DNA from: UBA8941 sp963780545
GTDB taxonomy: Archaea > Thermoproteota > Bathyarchaeia > TCS64
Direction of reading: 5' to 3'
Assembly (NCBI GenBank): GCA_963780545.1
Contig: CAWACK010000020.1
Span: 1 to 64,000, forward strand
Length of the DNA stretch: 64,000 nt
The translations under genes were made by a program, and so were the position numbers. A model generated the notes under the pieces. That model saw nothing but the letters and a program-made list of their open reading frames with translations. It made no database searches and was not told where the DNA came from. Every line of letters begins with the position of its first letter. The first letter of the stretch is position 1. Positions 1-9,623 of the stretch are shown here, piece by piece.

Positions 1-235
1 TTAGGTTCGCGTATGGTTTAGAAAAAACGATGTTTATTGCATCCTAGGGCAGTTGGTAGAAAACTCATGCAGTATCAACAGTCATCGTTCTCCTCTTGAT
101 AGCCAATTTTTAGCTATAACCACTTTAATAGGTCCACTGGGGCAGGCTAACTCCTAAAGCCATGTATGGCTTTTACATAACTTTCAGAAGAATGTGGCCT
201 AGGTTAAAAATGAGGGCAGCTCAGCTTCCATATCT
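1..235. other. Intergenic, no gene seen
   Basis: This stretch downstream of the cdc48 stop codon carries no convincing reading frame on either strand. It contains short T-rich tracts that could end leftward transcription of the cdc48 unit, but I see no clear hairpin. Confidence 0.4.
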
Positions 236-2419
236 TTAGGTGACCTTTAGGGGCGAAGGAGGTGGGTTCTTTCCGAACATCACGGACTGGAGGCTAGTTG
301 GCTTCACCTTCTCGAAGGCGGCCTCAAAGTGGCGGCTGTAGACCTTGAGCTCTGCTTTGTGCTTCTTCGCCTCATCAGGATCACTGTGGGCAGCGAGGTG
401 GTCGTTTATAGCCATGATACTGGCTGCGCTGCAGACAGCTGCGATCTCAGCGCCTGTATATGTCTCAGTCTGTTCAGCCAAATGATCGAGGTTTACCTCA
501 TCTGCGAGGGGCATCCCCTTGGTGTGTATGCGTAGTATAGCCTTTCGTGCCTCAAGGTCCGGGGCTGGGATGTAGAGCATCCTATCGAACCTGCCGGGTC
601 GGAGTAGCGCCGAGTCGACCATGTCGGGGCGGTTTGTCGCACCCATTACGGTTACCTCCTTCAGCTCCTCCAGACCGTCTAGCTCGGTGAGTATTTGGCT
701 CACCATTCTCTCTGTGACGCCGGAGTCTCCGATGCCAGAGCCGCGAGCTGGGGTCATGGCGTCGATCTCGTCGAAGAAGATGATGCATGGGGCTGCTTGT
801 CTAGCCTTTCTGAAGATCTCCCTGACACCCTTTTCTGACTCGCCAACCCACTTGCTGAGGAGTTCTGGTCCCTTGACGCTGATGAAGTTGACGCCGCTCT
901 CTGTGGCGACCGCCTTCGCGATGAGGGTCTTGCCTGTGCCTGGCGGACCGTAGAGGAGGATCCCCTTCGGTGGCTTTGCTGAGGCGTACTCGAAGATCTC
1001 CCTGAATTTGAGTGGCCACTCGACCGCCTCCTCGAGCTCCTGCTTCGCCTCCTGGAGGCCGCCGACGTCGTCCCAGTGGACGTTAGGGCTCTCAACGAGG
1101 ACCTCGCGGAGGGTGCTGGGGTGAACCTCACGAAGGGCGTCCTCGAAGTCCCGCATCGTGACGATTATCTTGTTCAGAGTCGCAGCGGGTATATTTGCGA
1201 GGCTGAGGTCGATGTCGGGGAGTACACGGCGGAGCGCACTCATGGCGGCCTCCTTGCTCACCGCCTCGAGGTCTGCGCCGACGAAGCCGTGGCTGCGATC
1301 TGCGATGCTGTCTAGCATTACATCCTTGTCTAGGGGCATGCCACGGGTGTGTATTTGGAGTATCTGTAGACGACCATTCCTGTCGGGTAACCCGATTTCT
1401 ATCTCGCGGTCGAAGCGGCCGGGTCTCCGGAGCGCGGGGTCGAGGGCGTTTGGGCGGTTGGTAGCGCCTATTACGACCACCTTGCCTCTGGCCTCAAGAC
1501 CATCCATTATGGTGAGGAGTTGCGAAACTACCCGCTTCTCAACATCACCGCTAACCTCCTCTCGCTTCGGTGCGATGGAGTCGATCTCATCTATGAAGAT
1601 GATGCTTGGAGCGTTTTCCTGAGCCTCTTTGAAGACCTCGCGGAGCCGCTCCTCGGACTCGCCGTAGAACTTGCTCATGATCTCGGGTCCACCGATGCTG
1701 TAGAAGTTGGCTTGGGTCTCGTTAGCGACTGCCTTGGCTAGTAGAGTCTTACCTGTGCCTGGGGGGCCGTGGAGAAGCACTCCTTTAGGGGCCTCCACGC
1801 CTAAGCGCTCGAAGATCTCGGGGTGTTTGAGTGGAAGCTCTATCATTTCCCTGACTTTGGATATCTCCTTACCGAGGCCACCGATGTCCTCATAGCTGAT
1901 TTTTGGGATACTACCCTGCGTCTTCGGCGCCTTATCGGTTAACTCAATCTCTGTGTCTTCGTCGATGATGACGGCGTCAGCTTGTGGCTGAGCAGCTGTG
2001 ACGATTAGGTCGACTCGCCGCCCCATAATATTGAGTGGAATGGCACTTCCTTTCGAGACAACTCGCCCCTCCAGCAGTTGGGTCAGGTATCCTTCGCCGC
2101 CCGCGATCCTTAAAGGTTCAGTGGGGTATAGTGTGAGCTTCTCCGCTGGTTTCGCTTCGATGCGGCGTACCGTGACTCGATCATCAAGGCCGACACCGGC
2201 ATCGTTGCGTATGTTGCCGTCTATCCTTATGATGCCCTTTCCGTATTCATTCATCTGGCTGGGCCAGATTAGGGCGTAGGCCTTCTTTTTGCCAGTTATT
2301 TCTATTACCTCGCCGGCGCGCCAGTCGAGTCTGTTGATGAGCTCGGGGTCGACGACGGCTATTCCTCTGCCCGCGATATTCTGCGGTGCCTCGGCTACTC
2401 TGAGTGTGATTTTTTCCAT
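236..2419 (-). CDS. cdc48: Cdc48/VCP-type AAA+ ATPase
   Basis: This 727-residue protein is a double-ring AAA+ unfoldase of the Cdc48/p97/VAT family, which extracts and unfolds proteins for the proteasome. The N domain (about residues 1-180) has the double-psi-barrel start typical of VAT. Two AAA modules follow, each with Walker A GPPGTGKT (about residues 218 and 495), Walker B (IIFIDEID and IIFFDEID) and paired arginine fingers (ALRRPGRFD, ALLRPGRFD). Length and order match archaeal Cdc48. It lies 34 bp downstream of hsp20 on the same strand, so the two probably form one proteostasis transcript. The ATG start is preceded by a purine-rich AGGAGG-like site. Cytoplasmic. The family assignment is secure. 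Confidence 0.97.
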   Translation of the reverse strand: MEKITLRVAEAPQNIAGRGIAVVDPELINRLDWRAGEVIEITGKKKAYALIWPSQMNEYGKGIIRIDGNIRNDAGVGLDDRVTVRRIEAKPAEKLTLYPTEPLRIAGGEGYLTQLLEGRVVSKGSAIPLNIMGRRVDLIVTAAQPQADAVIIDEDTEIELTDKAPKTQGSIPKISYEDIGGLGKEISKVREMIELPLKHPEIFERLGVEAPKGVLLHGPPGTGKTLLAKAVANETQANFYSIGGPEIMSKFYGESEERLREVFKEAQENAPSIIFIDEIDSIAPKREEVSGDVEKRVVSQLLTIMDGLEARGKVVVIGATNRPNALDPALRRPGRFDREIEIGLPDRNGRLQILQIHTRGMPLDKDVMLDSIADRSHGFVGADLEAVSKEAAMSALRRVLPDIDLSLANIPAATLNKIIVTMRDFEDALREVHPSTLREVLVESPNVHWDDVGGLQEAKQELEEAVEWPLKFREIFEYASAKPPKGILLYGPPGTGKTLIAKAVATESGVNFISVKGPELLSKWVGESEKGVREIFRKARQAAPCIIFFDEIDAMTPARGSGIGDSGVTERMVSQILTELDGLEELKEVTVMGATNRPDMVDSALLRPGRFDRMLYIPAPDLEARKAILRIHTKGMPLADEVNLDHLAEQTETYTGAEIAAVCSAASIMAINDHLAAHSDPDEAKKHKAELKVYSRHFEAAFEKVKPTSLQSVMFGKNPPPSPLKVT

Positions 2420-2453
2420 AAATTAACCTCCTAAAAATCTAAAATTAAATTGT

Positions 2454-2975
2454 TTATTTGACCTTGATGTTGACGCCCTTAGGCGACTCAGGTCCCTTCT
2501 TCTTGAAGACGACTTGGAGTATTCCGTTTGTGTAGCTCGCGTCAGCGTTGTTAGGGTCAATCTTTACGTTAAGGGGTACCTCAGCGCTGTACGGCGTGCC
2601 TGAGTTGTTCGCGGTTAGGGTTACATGGTCCTCGGTGGCGTTGACCTTTATGCTCTCCTTATCTGCGCCGGGCATCTCAACAACAACTTTGACCGTCCCC
2701 TCATTCTCGTCGACTGAAACGTCGATTAGTGGCTCGCGGACACCTATCTTGAGCTGGCCTCCTCTTGGCCTTACGTTACCGAACTCCTTCACATGGGGTT
2801 TACCATCTGGCCCAACGTTTACCTGGTATCCATAGTACCATGTATGGGTTCCAGGGTCCTTTTGCATCCCTTCCCATATTCTACTTATCATCTCGTCGAA
2901 CTCGGCGAAGTCCTGAGTCATATCGTCCCAGAGGCTCCCGAATGGGACTCTTCTTCTCCACGTCATGTTTATCAC
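2454..2975 (-). CDS. hsp20: Small heat-shock protein, Hsp20 family
   Basis: This 173-residue protein carries an alpha-crystallin domain in its C-terminal half (about residues 75-165): a beta-sandwich pattern with VVVEMPGADKESIKV and a late NGILQVVFKK strand, ending in a short basic tail. The N-terminal part is rich in aromatic and acidic residues, as in Hsp20 N-termini that control oligomerisation. Small heat-shock proteins bind unfolding proteins without ATP. It sits just upstream of cdc48 in the same orientation, a chaperone/unfoldase pairing. A TATA-like box and an inverted repeat lie immediately upstream. Confidence 0.93.
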   Translation of the reverse strand: MINMTWRRRVPFGSLWDDMTQDFAEFDEMISRIWEGMQKDPGTHTWYYGYQVNVGPDGKPHVKEFGNVRPRGGQLKIGVREPLIDVSVDENEGTVKVVVEMPGADKESIKVNATEDHVTLTANNSGTPYSAEVPLNVKIDPNNADASYTNGILQVVFKKKGPESPKGVNIKVK

Positions 2976-2997
2976 TGCCTGAGGGTTGGTATGGCTC

Positions 2998-3036
2998 GCT
3001 TATAAATATTATGTCAATTTGTCATAATTTTGACAT
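2998..3036 (-). promoter_or_regulatory. hsp20 promoter with candidate operator
   Basis: The sequence TTATAAATATT (about 3000-3010) gives a TATA box about 25-30 bases before the hsp20 ATG, so the transcript may be nearly leaderless. Directly upstream, at the expected BRE position, is an inverted repeat, ATGTCAA (3011-3017) and TTGACAT (3030-3036). Its placement suggests a repressor or activator site, but the regulator is not identified. Confidence 0.5.
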
Positions 3037-3101
3037 ATGGTAAGGTTTTAAAGTAAGTTGTCAAAAGGGTTAAATTGGCTCCTAACAGAAGTTGAAGCAT
3101 A

Positions 3102-3755
3102 ATGTCTGGTAAATCCTCTGTGCAGGATGTCGTCAGGATCATAGTCACCAGGAATCCGTACCTCTACAGAGGGTTGAGGATGAGGGTGGTCAACTACAGT
3201 GCTCTCGCCCGCTACATCCAGGAGGAGGTTCAGACCACCTTCGGCGATAACGTCGACCCTAACACTATCGTCACAGCCATAATGCGGCTTAGTAATCAGC
3301 TTGTGGAGCCTGAGGAACCAAGGAGTCCATTGACTGGGACCAGAATCAACGTTGTAACTGGGATTTCGGAGGTGTTGATTTCGGCGGCTCCCGTGAAGCA
3401 GACTGAGTTGATTTCCCGTATCGTGGGTTTGGGAGTTTTTGAGAGTTACATGTTGAGTCTTCGTCAAACGCAGAGGGGGATACGTATCATGACAAATTCC
3501 CTAGATGCTGCGAAGTTGAAGGAGGCTCTCGGCGACTTTTCCGTTGATGTGACTGGGGGTTTCGCGGAGCTACACATGAGGCTCCCCGACCACCTGGAGG
3601 GCGTCGAGGGAGTGCTGACCTTGGTGATCGATATACTTGCCCAAAACGGTGTGTATGCAGTCGACAACTCAATTGCTAACAACGAGATAAGTGTGATTCT
3701 CCGAGAGGACGACGCTGGGAGGGCATTCGAGGCGCTGAGGTTACAGTCAAGATGA
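3102..3755 (+). CDS. ACT-domain protein with N-terminal helical domain
   Basis: This 217-residue protein has a helical, probably HTH-like N-terminal part (residues 1-75: SALARYIQEEV, TIVTAIMRLSNQL). The C-terminal half contains beta-alpha-beta patterns like ACT domains, the last around residues 150-215 (ELHMRLPDHLEGVEGVL). ACT domains usually bind amino acids or other small ligands, so a ligand-sensing regulator is plausible. It precedes the phosphofructokinase gene by 80 bp on the same strand, but I cannot show a functional link. The ligand and DNA binding are unproven. Confidence 0.6.
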   Translation: MSGKSSVQDVVRIIVTRNPYLYRGLRMRVVNYSALARYIQEEVQTTFGDNVDPNTIVTAIMRLSNQLVEPEEPRSPLTGTRINVVTGISEVLISAAPVKQTELISRIVGLGVFESYMLSLRQTQRGIRIMTNSLDAAKLKEALGDFSVDVTGGFAELHMRLPDHLEGVEGVLTLVIDILAQNGVYAVDNSIANNEISVILREDDAGRAFEALRLQSR

Positions 3756-3835
3756 GGTGAAAATTGACTCTCGCGCGCGAAGTGTTCCCATAAATGCAAA
3801 GCATTTTATGATTTCCACGAGTAGGAGAATCATCA

Positions 3836-4798
3836 TTGAAGACCATAGGTTTAGTCACGAGCGGCGGGGATGCCCCGGGGATGAACGCCGCAATCAGGGG
3901 AATAGTTCGTATAGCTTACACTAAGAATATGCACGTCGTAGGGTTTGAGAGGGGGTGGGGTGGCCTCCTCACGAACACGTACGTGCACCTGACCCCCCGC
4001 TCCGTAAGCGGTATTCTGCACCTGGGCGGGACGATCATCCACACCTCCAGGTGCCAGGAGTTCAAGACGGCCGAAGGAATGGATAAGGCAGCTGAGAACC
4101 TCGAGTTGAACGAGATCGACGGACTCATAGTAATTGGCGGCAACGGCTCCTTCCAGGGTGCCCTCGACCTGAGCAGGAAGACGAGCACATTGATCGTCGG
4201 GGTGCCAGCATCCATTGATAACGATATCTATGGTACCGATGAGACGATCGGCTTCGACACCGCCGTGAACACAGCGGTCGACGAGATCGATAAGATCAGG
4301 GACACGGCGGACTCCCTAGAGAGGATATTCGTCGTCGAGGTAATGGGGAGGACGAGGGGCTTCCTCGCGCTCTCCGTGGGCGTCGCCGTGGGGGCCGAGG
4401 TGATCCTAGTCCCCGAGGTGAAGTTCAGCCACGAGAATTTATTCAGGATTCTAAGGGAGAACCGGGCGAAGGGTAAGAAGTCGCACCTCGTAATCGCTGC
4501 AGAAGGGATAGGGGACTCGCGCCAACTATCCTACGATATAGAGAAGGAGACTGGAGCGGAGGCGAGACTCAGCGTCCTCGGCTACACCCAGAGGGGTGGA
4601 AACCCCTCAGCCAGGAGCAGACTCCTTGCCAGCCTATTCGCTGAGAAATCAGTTGAACTGCTCTCAGAGGAACAGGGAAACAGGGTGGTTGGGCTGCAGG
4701 CTGGAAAGATCACGAGCATAGACCTAGAGGAGTCATGCAGTACGGAGAAGCCCCTTGATCTCAGCCTGTTGAAGCTCGCGAGCATCCTGGCGACGTAA
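3836..4798 (+). CDS. pfkA: 6-phosphofructokinase (PfkA family)
   Basis: This 320-residue protein would phosphorylate fructose 6-phosphate at C1, the committed step of glycolysis. Family motifs are in order: TSGGDAPGMNAAIRG (phosphoryl-donor loop, residues 8-22), GGNGSFQGA (about 101), PASIDNDIYGTDETIGFDTA (about 123, catalytic Asp), and MGRTRGFLAL (about 170). The donor loop reads GNGS and the residue before TIDND-type motifs is not the Lys seen in PPi-dependent enzymes. This favours an ATP-dependent enzyme by family rules. The start is a TTG codon at 3836; the motif-bearing N-terminus begins at once, so no better start exists. Confidence 0.93.
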   Translation: MKTIGLVTSGGDAPGMNAAIRGIVRIAYTKNMHVVGFERGWGGLLTNTYVHLTPRSVSGILHLGGTIIHTSRCQEFKTAEGMDKAAENLELNEIDGLIVIGGNGSFQGALDLSRKTSTLIVGVPASIDNDIYGTDETIGFDTAVNTAVDEIDKIRDTADSLERIFVVEVMGRTRGFLALSVGVAVGAEVILVPEVKFSHENLFRILRENRAKGKKSHLVIAAEGIGDSRQLSYDIEKETGAEARLSVLGYTQRGGNPSARSRLLASLFAEKSVELLSEEQGNRVVGLQAGKITSIDLEESCSTEKPLDLSLLKLASILAT

Positions 4799-5857
4799 CC
4801 CTCCCATTTTCCCTTTGTATATAGGCGTACGTTAAGGATCGGTGCGTCTCCAGTCCGGGTAATAAGAGGCTTTAATAGACTGTTGGTTTTTGCTAATCGC
4901 GGACTGGAATACTCCTAGGCTTGAAGGAATAAATTAACAGATGTCAAACGTAGGATATTGGGTGTGCCATGTCCCGTGCGCCAGGCAGCAACCTAGATAC
5001 GCGAGCCTTCAAAGTTTTCTTACTCATACGAGCGCACATTAATACTTGTAAAGAGATATGAAAGTTGCCAGTAGTCATGTATGAATATAGTTACCTGTAC
5101 TTAAATCACCGATGTTGAATGAGCGCGATTGTTAAATTGTAAATTATTTAATGGTTTTTTCTCGTGGGTTATATTTATAACAGCGCGCGCTCATTGGCTA
5201 TCCGTTCGTCTTCGGTTGTGAATGGGCCAATTCTCCCCAAGGCGCTGAAGCCGTCGACTGTAATTGTTCGCGGTTATCCGATGTGCGCACCTCGAATCTG
5301 TCAGGTCTCTCTCATTGCTACGCGTCTCCAGACCTGGTCAACCATAATCAGTGATGATAGCCATCTCGACAGATTACGAGATGAGGGGATCGTGGATGTC
5401 TGGAACACAAAGAGAGTATATGATGAATTGCTGAGATGTAAATACGTTCATGAAAAGTGTGTATAATTAGAGTCCACTCCTGTCCAAAGGTTTCCGGTAT
5501 CATTATAACTATAATTCCACAAGTCCAATTTATTTTCCAGGGTCCCATTTCGGTCCACCGGTCCATTTTTCGTCCAATTGTCCAAAGCTAACCCCCTCCC
5601 TCCTCTCCACTCCGAATTTCTTGGGCCAGTCTACCTATAGGGCTCCATGTACAGGTATGTCGTCAACAAGCTGGGAAGGTACCTAATCATTGGACCATGG
5701 AGAGTTAAATGGAGGGCCTCAAGACTTGGACTTAGATCTCAAAGAAAAAAATGTACCGGCGGACTAACTTGAGACTCCATTGACGTTGGCGTAACAGCTA
5801 TGGATAGTTAATAGATGAATACTTTCTTTAAGATGTGAGTTGGACGAGTCTGGACGA
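4799..5857. other. Long intergenic region, no supported gene
   Basis: This is about 1.06 kb with no recognisable gene. A 100-residue reading frame at 5164-5466 resembles nothing I know. Two features stand out. A 9-bp inverted repeat (TCCAGTCCG/CGGACTGGA) lies just after pfkA. A cluster of GTCCA pentamers lies between about 5470 and 5585. A GCGCGCGC run occurs at about 5181. Confidence 0.4.
4849..4908. repeat. Inverted repeat downstream of pfkA
   Basis: Two perfect 9-bp arms, TCCAGTCCG (4849-4857) and CGGACTGGA (4900-4908), are separated by 42 bases. It could fold in the pfkA 3' untranslated region or mark a small RNA. No function can be assigned. Confidence 0.5.
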
Positions 5858-6100
5858 TCAAGCCAAGTTCCTTAATTCATCGCTTATATGTGTCACCACT
5901 CTGGAATCGGATCCCTTAGCGAATCTAATTAGGTCAAGTTTTAAGTCAGGGATTTTGTCAGCGTATTTTGCTTGTAGTAGACTTCTTGCTATTCCCATGA
6001 ACGGCGAGCCATCCTTGATCAACTTAATGTAAGCATCCCTGAGTATGCCATATCTCTCCGACGGCTCCATTATCTCTGCTAAGATCCTGAGGGCATCCAT
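5858..6100 (-). pseudogene. Frameshifted C-terminal part of the winged-helix gene
   Basis: This 80-residue helical stretch (ALRILAEIMEPSERYGILR) continues the upstream winged-helix protein in another frame. The ATG at 6100 lies inside the 3' end of that gene, and the frame is already coding-like upstream of it (IESEDVK) back to a TAG. One inserted or lost base near 6115-6125 would join both into one protein of about 290 residues with a helical, HEAT-like tail. Alternatively it is a small separate ORF with a 22-bp overlap. I prefer the frameshift reading. Confidence 0.5.
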
Positions 6101-6729
6101 CTTGACGTCCTCTGATTCGATCTAGTCTTTTCTCCTTCGCTGTAGAATAGCTTCAGAAGGTCTTCCCTGAAGAGATTGTCTAGGGTTCTCAGCCTAGCCT
6201 CGTTAGATATCCTCGAAACATTCAAAGCAATTTGAAGGAGTTCATGTTGATGACTGTCTTTAGTTTTGTCAAATATATTATTTTTAAGTTTTTCTAAGTA
6301 ATTGATTGCGGGGTAATTTTTTTTCGCGCTCTCAGCAGAGAGACCGGCGATGGCCAGTTCTATCATTTGTTCATTATTTGAATCCAGCATGCTGAAGTAC
6401 TCATTTAAGACCCTGTCATCGGAGTATTCTCGCTCGGCCATTTTCTTTACCAGGTAATCATTCACTATGCTGTATAATCGGAAGCTGACCTCGGATAACC
6501 CGATTATTTTCTGGGGTTTACCTTTCCCCCTCTTCTCCTCCTTTAAGATTACAAGCCCTGAATCTATCATCGAGTTAACGGCCTTTGAAAGGGTTCCCTG
6601 ATCCCACTCTGTGAGCTTTGCCAGTTGTGAAATAGAGTAGCTCTCGTTTGGATAGAGTGCCGATATTATGTTTAGGTTCTGGCTAAACTGCTTGAGCAGT
6701 TGCCTCTTCTCCTCGCTATACCCAGCCAT
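6079..6729 (-). CDS. Winged-helix transcriptional regulator, probably frameshifted at its 3' end
   Basis: The first 75 residues hold a winged helix-turn-helix like MarR/ArsR-type regulators (YSISQLAKLTEWDQGTLSKA, then a basic wing EEKRGKGKPQKIIG). The rest is helical. The last 20 codons (RSNQRTSRWMPSGS) look like out-of-frame sequence, and the natural continuation lies in the adjacent frame. It is divergent from a broken coiled-coil gene, with 74 AT-rich bases between them that should contain both promoters. It may therefore control that locus. Ligand and target are unknown. Confidence 0.7.
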   Translation of the reverse strand: MAGYSEEKRQLLKQFSQNLNIISALYPNESYSISQLAKLTEWDQGTLSKAVNSMIDSGLVILKEEKRGKGKPQKIIGLSEVSFRLYSIVNDYLVKKMAEREYSDDRVLNEYFSMLDSNNEQMIELAIAGLSAESAKKNYPAINYLEKLKNNIFDKTKDSHQHELLQIALNVSRISNEARLRTLDNLFREDLLKLFYSEGEKTRSNQRTSRWMPSGS

Positions 6730-6803
6730 GAATATTTAATATGTATAATTCCCCTTATAAATATTATAAAAAGGCTTATATTAATAGGTGAATAATCCAT
6801 ATT

Positions 6804-8250
6804 ATGGTATTAGCTATGGTCGGTAAAGTTGATCAGTTATTAGAAAAGTTACGCGCAGGAGTACCCGTCGAGGAAATAGATGATTCCTCAAAATCCAGCT
6901 ACTACAAGGCCCTGGAGATCTATAAACCCGAGGCCGACGCTATACTTAAGAAAACCAACGACGACATCAAGGAAGCTAATTCACATAAAGCCGCAACCAT
7001 CAAGGAGCTTGATGAGTGTAAATCGGAGCTCAGCACCGTTAGGCAGGCTCTTGTGACCGAGAAGAAGGACCTCGAAGAGACAAGAATAAAAAAGCCAGTT
7101 TAATTAAGGAGGAAGATGCGCTTCAGGCCAAATCAGACGCCATCAGCTCGAGGTTGAAGGACCTAGAACACAGGGGAATCACTGAAGCTACCTTAGAAGC
7201 CGTTGCATCAACCGACGTTGACAGCTCAGCCGAGCTTCTCGCGAGGGTCCGGACCGCAGAGGACAACCAACTATTAAGCAAGGCGAACAAGGAGCTCGAG
7301 GCGAAGAATGCTAAACTCTCCAACGACAACAGCCTAAGAGGCCGCTAAGCTAGAGGCGACCAAGAAACAGACAAAATCAGAGGAAAACAAACGAGACGAG
7401 TTCAGAAGGCTGAACGCATTATACGTGATGCTCCTCGATTTCTCCTCGATTTCTTCAAGAGGGGCTACACAGAGGACGACTTCAAGATGCTGCTCAACGG
7501 CTTGAAGAAACTCGAAATTACTGGGCAGCCCAGGACTTCGATAAATCGCCTCATAAAATCCTTGGAGAAGATCAGGACGCTGGAGGAGCTTGACGCGGCC
7601 ATCCAGACGATGGAAGCCAAGCTAAAGACACTCCAGGGCAAGGTCAACGAACTCAATGGAATCATCAACGCCTACAGGGACGTGGCGGTAGCCGCGCTAA
7701 ATGAGGTATCAGGTGCAGCGACCAAGAGGATCAGTGACCTTCTAAACCACTACGTGGCATCTATGAATATGCTACGCGACAGGATAGCCAAAGGCCTAAC
7801 AGAGATTAATGCAGCGACCGAGGCAGACAGAGACTCAGCAACTCGACGATTCATCAGCGAGATATGGATGGCGAAGAATGAAGTACTGAAGGTCCACTCC
7901 ACAGTGACCCAGGCCCTCCAGATGTACAAAGAGGAGGTGACGCGGTGGGGAGAGCTTCGGGAGGAGAGCGGAAAATACGAGAAGCTTATAGAGTATACGA
8001 CAGCGCTCCTCGCAACCACAAAAGACCCAAACGTCATCAAGCAGCTCCCGGGGATGTAGTTCTATCCATCCTCCGAGGACTCGACGTATACATCCAGGTA
8101 AAGATATCTGACGCGACGACTCTTCCCTCCCCTGCCTTACATCAGAAGGAAAGTTGGGCGTTCTCTTCCATGTATTCGGCTAAGGTCCGAAGCGTATCTG
8201 CCTGGCTTCTCGAAGACCTCACCAAGCGCTTCTACGAGGGACAGCTATGA
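6804..8250 (+). pseudogene. Coiled-coil protein gene broken by several frameshifts
   Basis: Four consecutive reading-frame pieces together describe one helical, Lys/Glu-rich coiled-coil protein of about 480 residues. The pieces are 6804-7103, about 7100-7340, about 7480-8059, and a C-terminal piece ending at 8250 (LLEDLTKRFYEGQL). Frame changes fall at an A6 run (about 7093), near 7335, at a tandem 11-bp duplication CTCCTCGATTT (7431-7441 and 7442-7452), and near 8050. Removing one duplicate restores the frame MLLDFFKRGYTEDD. The stop overlaps the next gene as ATGA at 8247. It looks like a decaying structural or surface-associated coiled-coil protein. I do not recognise the family. Confidence 0.6.
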
Positions 8251-8857
8251 GCTTCAACAACGTGAGGAGGGCTCTAGATGAGCTCGACGCGGTCGCAAAC
8301 AGGGACAAACTCGTCGCCAAGATTGAGAAGCTGGAGAAGCAGAACCTTGAACTCACACATGAAACAACAGGACCCACGACGAAAACAAGCGATTGAAAGC
8401 CGAGAACGGCGAGCTATCAAGCAAGACCAAGCTTACTGAAGCCGAAGTACAGAGGAGGGCAGAGGCCCTCGCCGCCGTCTATTGGAGGCGTTGGCTAGCC
8501 GAGGAAAAACCAGCTGTCGTCGCTTCAGCCGTCGGTGAAGAGGTCGAGCGCTATCCCTACGGCTGCACAGCCTCTACGAGAAAAGTAATTGACGCTAAGG
8601 TTGAGCAGCGAGTCCAAGAGGAGATAAGGAAGGGAGTGTACCCAATTTTCTTCACCATCTCAAATGCCTTCAAGGCTGTAAACGAAAAGGAAGCCACTGT
8701 ACTGCCAAGAGTTACAGCAACAGCATTACCAACTGTTACAGCGACAGTGATATCAACAGCAACAGCACTGCCAACGGCTGCAGCAACGAACCCAACAGCA
8801 ACATTAAGACCCGTAGACAAAGGAAAAAATATCGGTGTATCCGAAGAATCAAAGTAG
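8247..8857 (+). pseudogene. Second coiled-coil protein, one frameshift, Thr/Ala-rich tail
   Basis: The gene starts with MSFNNVRRALDELDAV at 8247, overlapping the previous stop. It runs to about 8365 and then changes frame into the 8393-8857 piece (DENKRLKAENGELSSK). The repaired protein of about 200 residues has a coiled-coil N-terminus, a middle part with WRRWLAEEKPAVVAS, and a repetitive Thr/Ala/Pro tail (TATALPT motifs). The tandem coupling suggests it worked with the preceding coiled-coil protein. No known family is recognised. Confidence 0.55.
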
Positions 8858-8947
8858 AGTGCACGTGCATTGGGTTTACGCTGACCTCAATGAAAGCTCG
8901 TGCGTGCGTCTAATGACACTTCGAGCGTTGAGGCAGTTATACCGCCG

Positions 8948-9055
8948 CGCGCACTCCTATGAGAACGTTTTCAGGAGCTCCAATATCCTGGCAGCATCCA
9001 CTTAGTTCCGTAGACTATCGTACGCTTTCTTACTCATACTCTTAAGTTTTCTCTC
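8948..9055 (-). repeat. Left arm of perfect 108-bp inverted repeat
   Basis: These 108 bases are the exact reverse complement of 9624-9731. The arm contains the last 17 codons of an IS110 transposase, its stop codon at 9002-9004 and the noncoding 3' end of the element. Confidence 0.9.
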
Positions 9056-9623
9056 AGTCAACCCTCTGTTCATATCCCTATACGGCTCACCCCTCACCAA
9101 CATGAAGTACATGATCCGAGCCATCTCATGGGCAACCGCCACAGTGGCGCACCCAGCACCCCTACGCCTCGACACCCGCTCATAGAGACTCCGGAACCTG
9201 GAATCATACCGAAAAGCGACCTGAGCGGACTCCACCAACGCCCACCGGAGCCTCTTATTACCGGGACCAGAGAAGCCCCCAATCCTGGTCCGCTCACCAG
9301 ACTGATGCACCGAGGGTGCCAACCCATCCACGAAGCGAAGGCTTTGTCGCTGTGGAACCTGTCGATGTCGCCGACCTCGGATAATATGAGCATCGCGGTG
9401 AAGTAGCCGACACCGGTCATCGTCATAAGCAGACGTACCTGCCTCTCCTCCGCGGCCAATGCGGCTATCTTCTCCTCGATACGCTCAACCTGCTCATCCA
9501 CAGTCTCCAGCAGCGCCAGATCACTTCGCCATATGGCGTCATCCATGAATCCGAGGCTCTGATCCCGGAGCCAAGCGATGCTCTCGCGCGCTGACTTGTC
9601 CCGAAATTCCCACAGTCGCGAGA
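9002..9623 (-). pseudogene. IS110-family transposase fragment, frameshifted
   Basis: Two frames encode the C-terminal transposase domain: LLMTMTGVGYFTAMLI from one, then SVHQSGERTRIGGFSGPGNK to the stop from the other, with the frame change near 9325. The coding match continues upstream to the junction with the right inverted arm (about 9623). The N-terminal DEDD (RuvC-like) catalytic domain is absent. It aligns closely with the copy at 20117-20866. It cannot encode an active enzyme as it stands. Confidence 0.85.

Noticed and set aside
621..2279. Several plus-strand frames opposite cdc48
   Set aside because: They are antisense shadows caused by the codon bias of the strongly conserved cdc48 gene.
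5164..5466. 100-residue open frame after pfkA
   Set aside because: No recognisable domain, no convincing ribosome-binding site, and composition like noncoding DNA. It starts at a GCGCGC-rich stretch.
8557..8820. Minus-strand frame with Val/Ala repeats
   Set aside because: It is the antisense reading of the Thr/Ala-rich repeat tail of the plus-strand coiled-coil gene.
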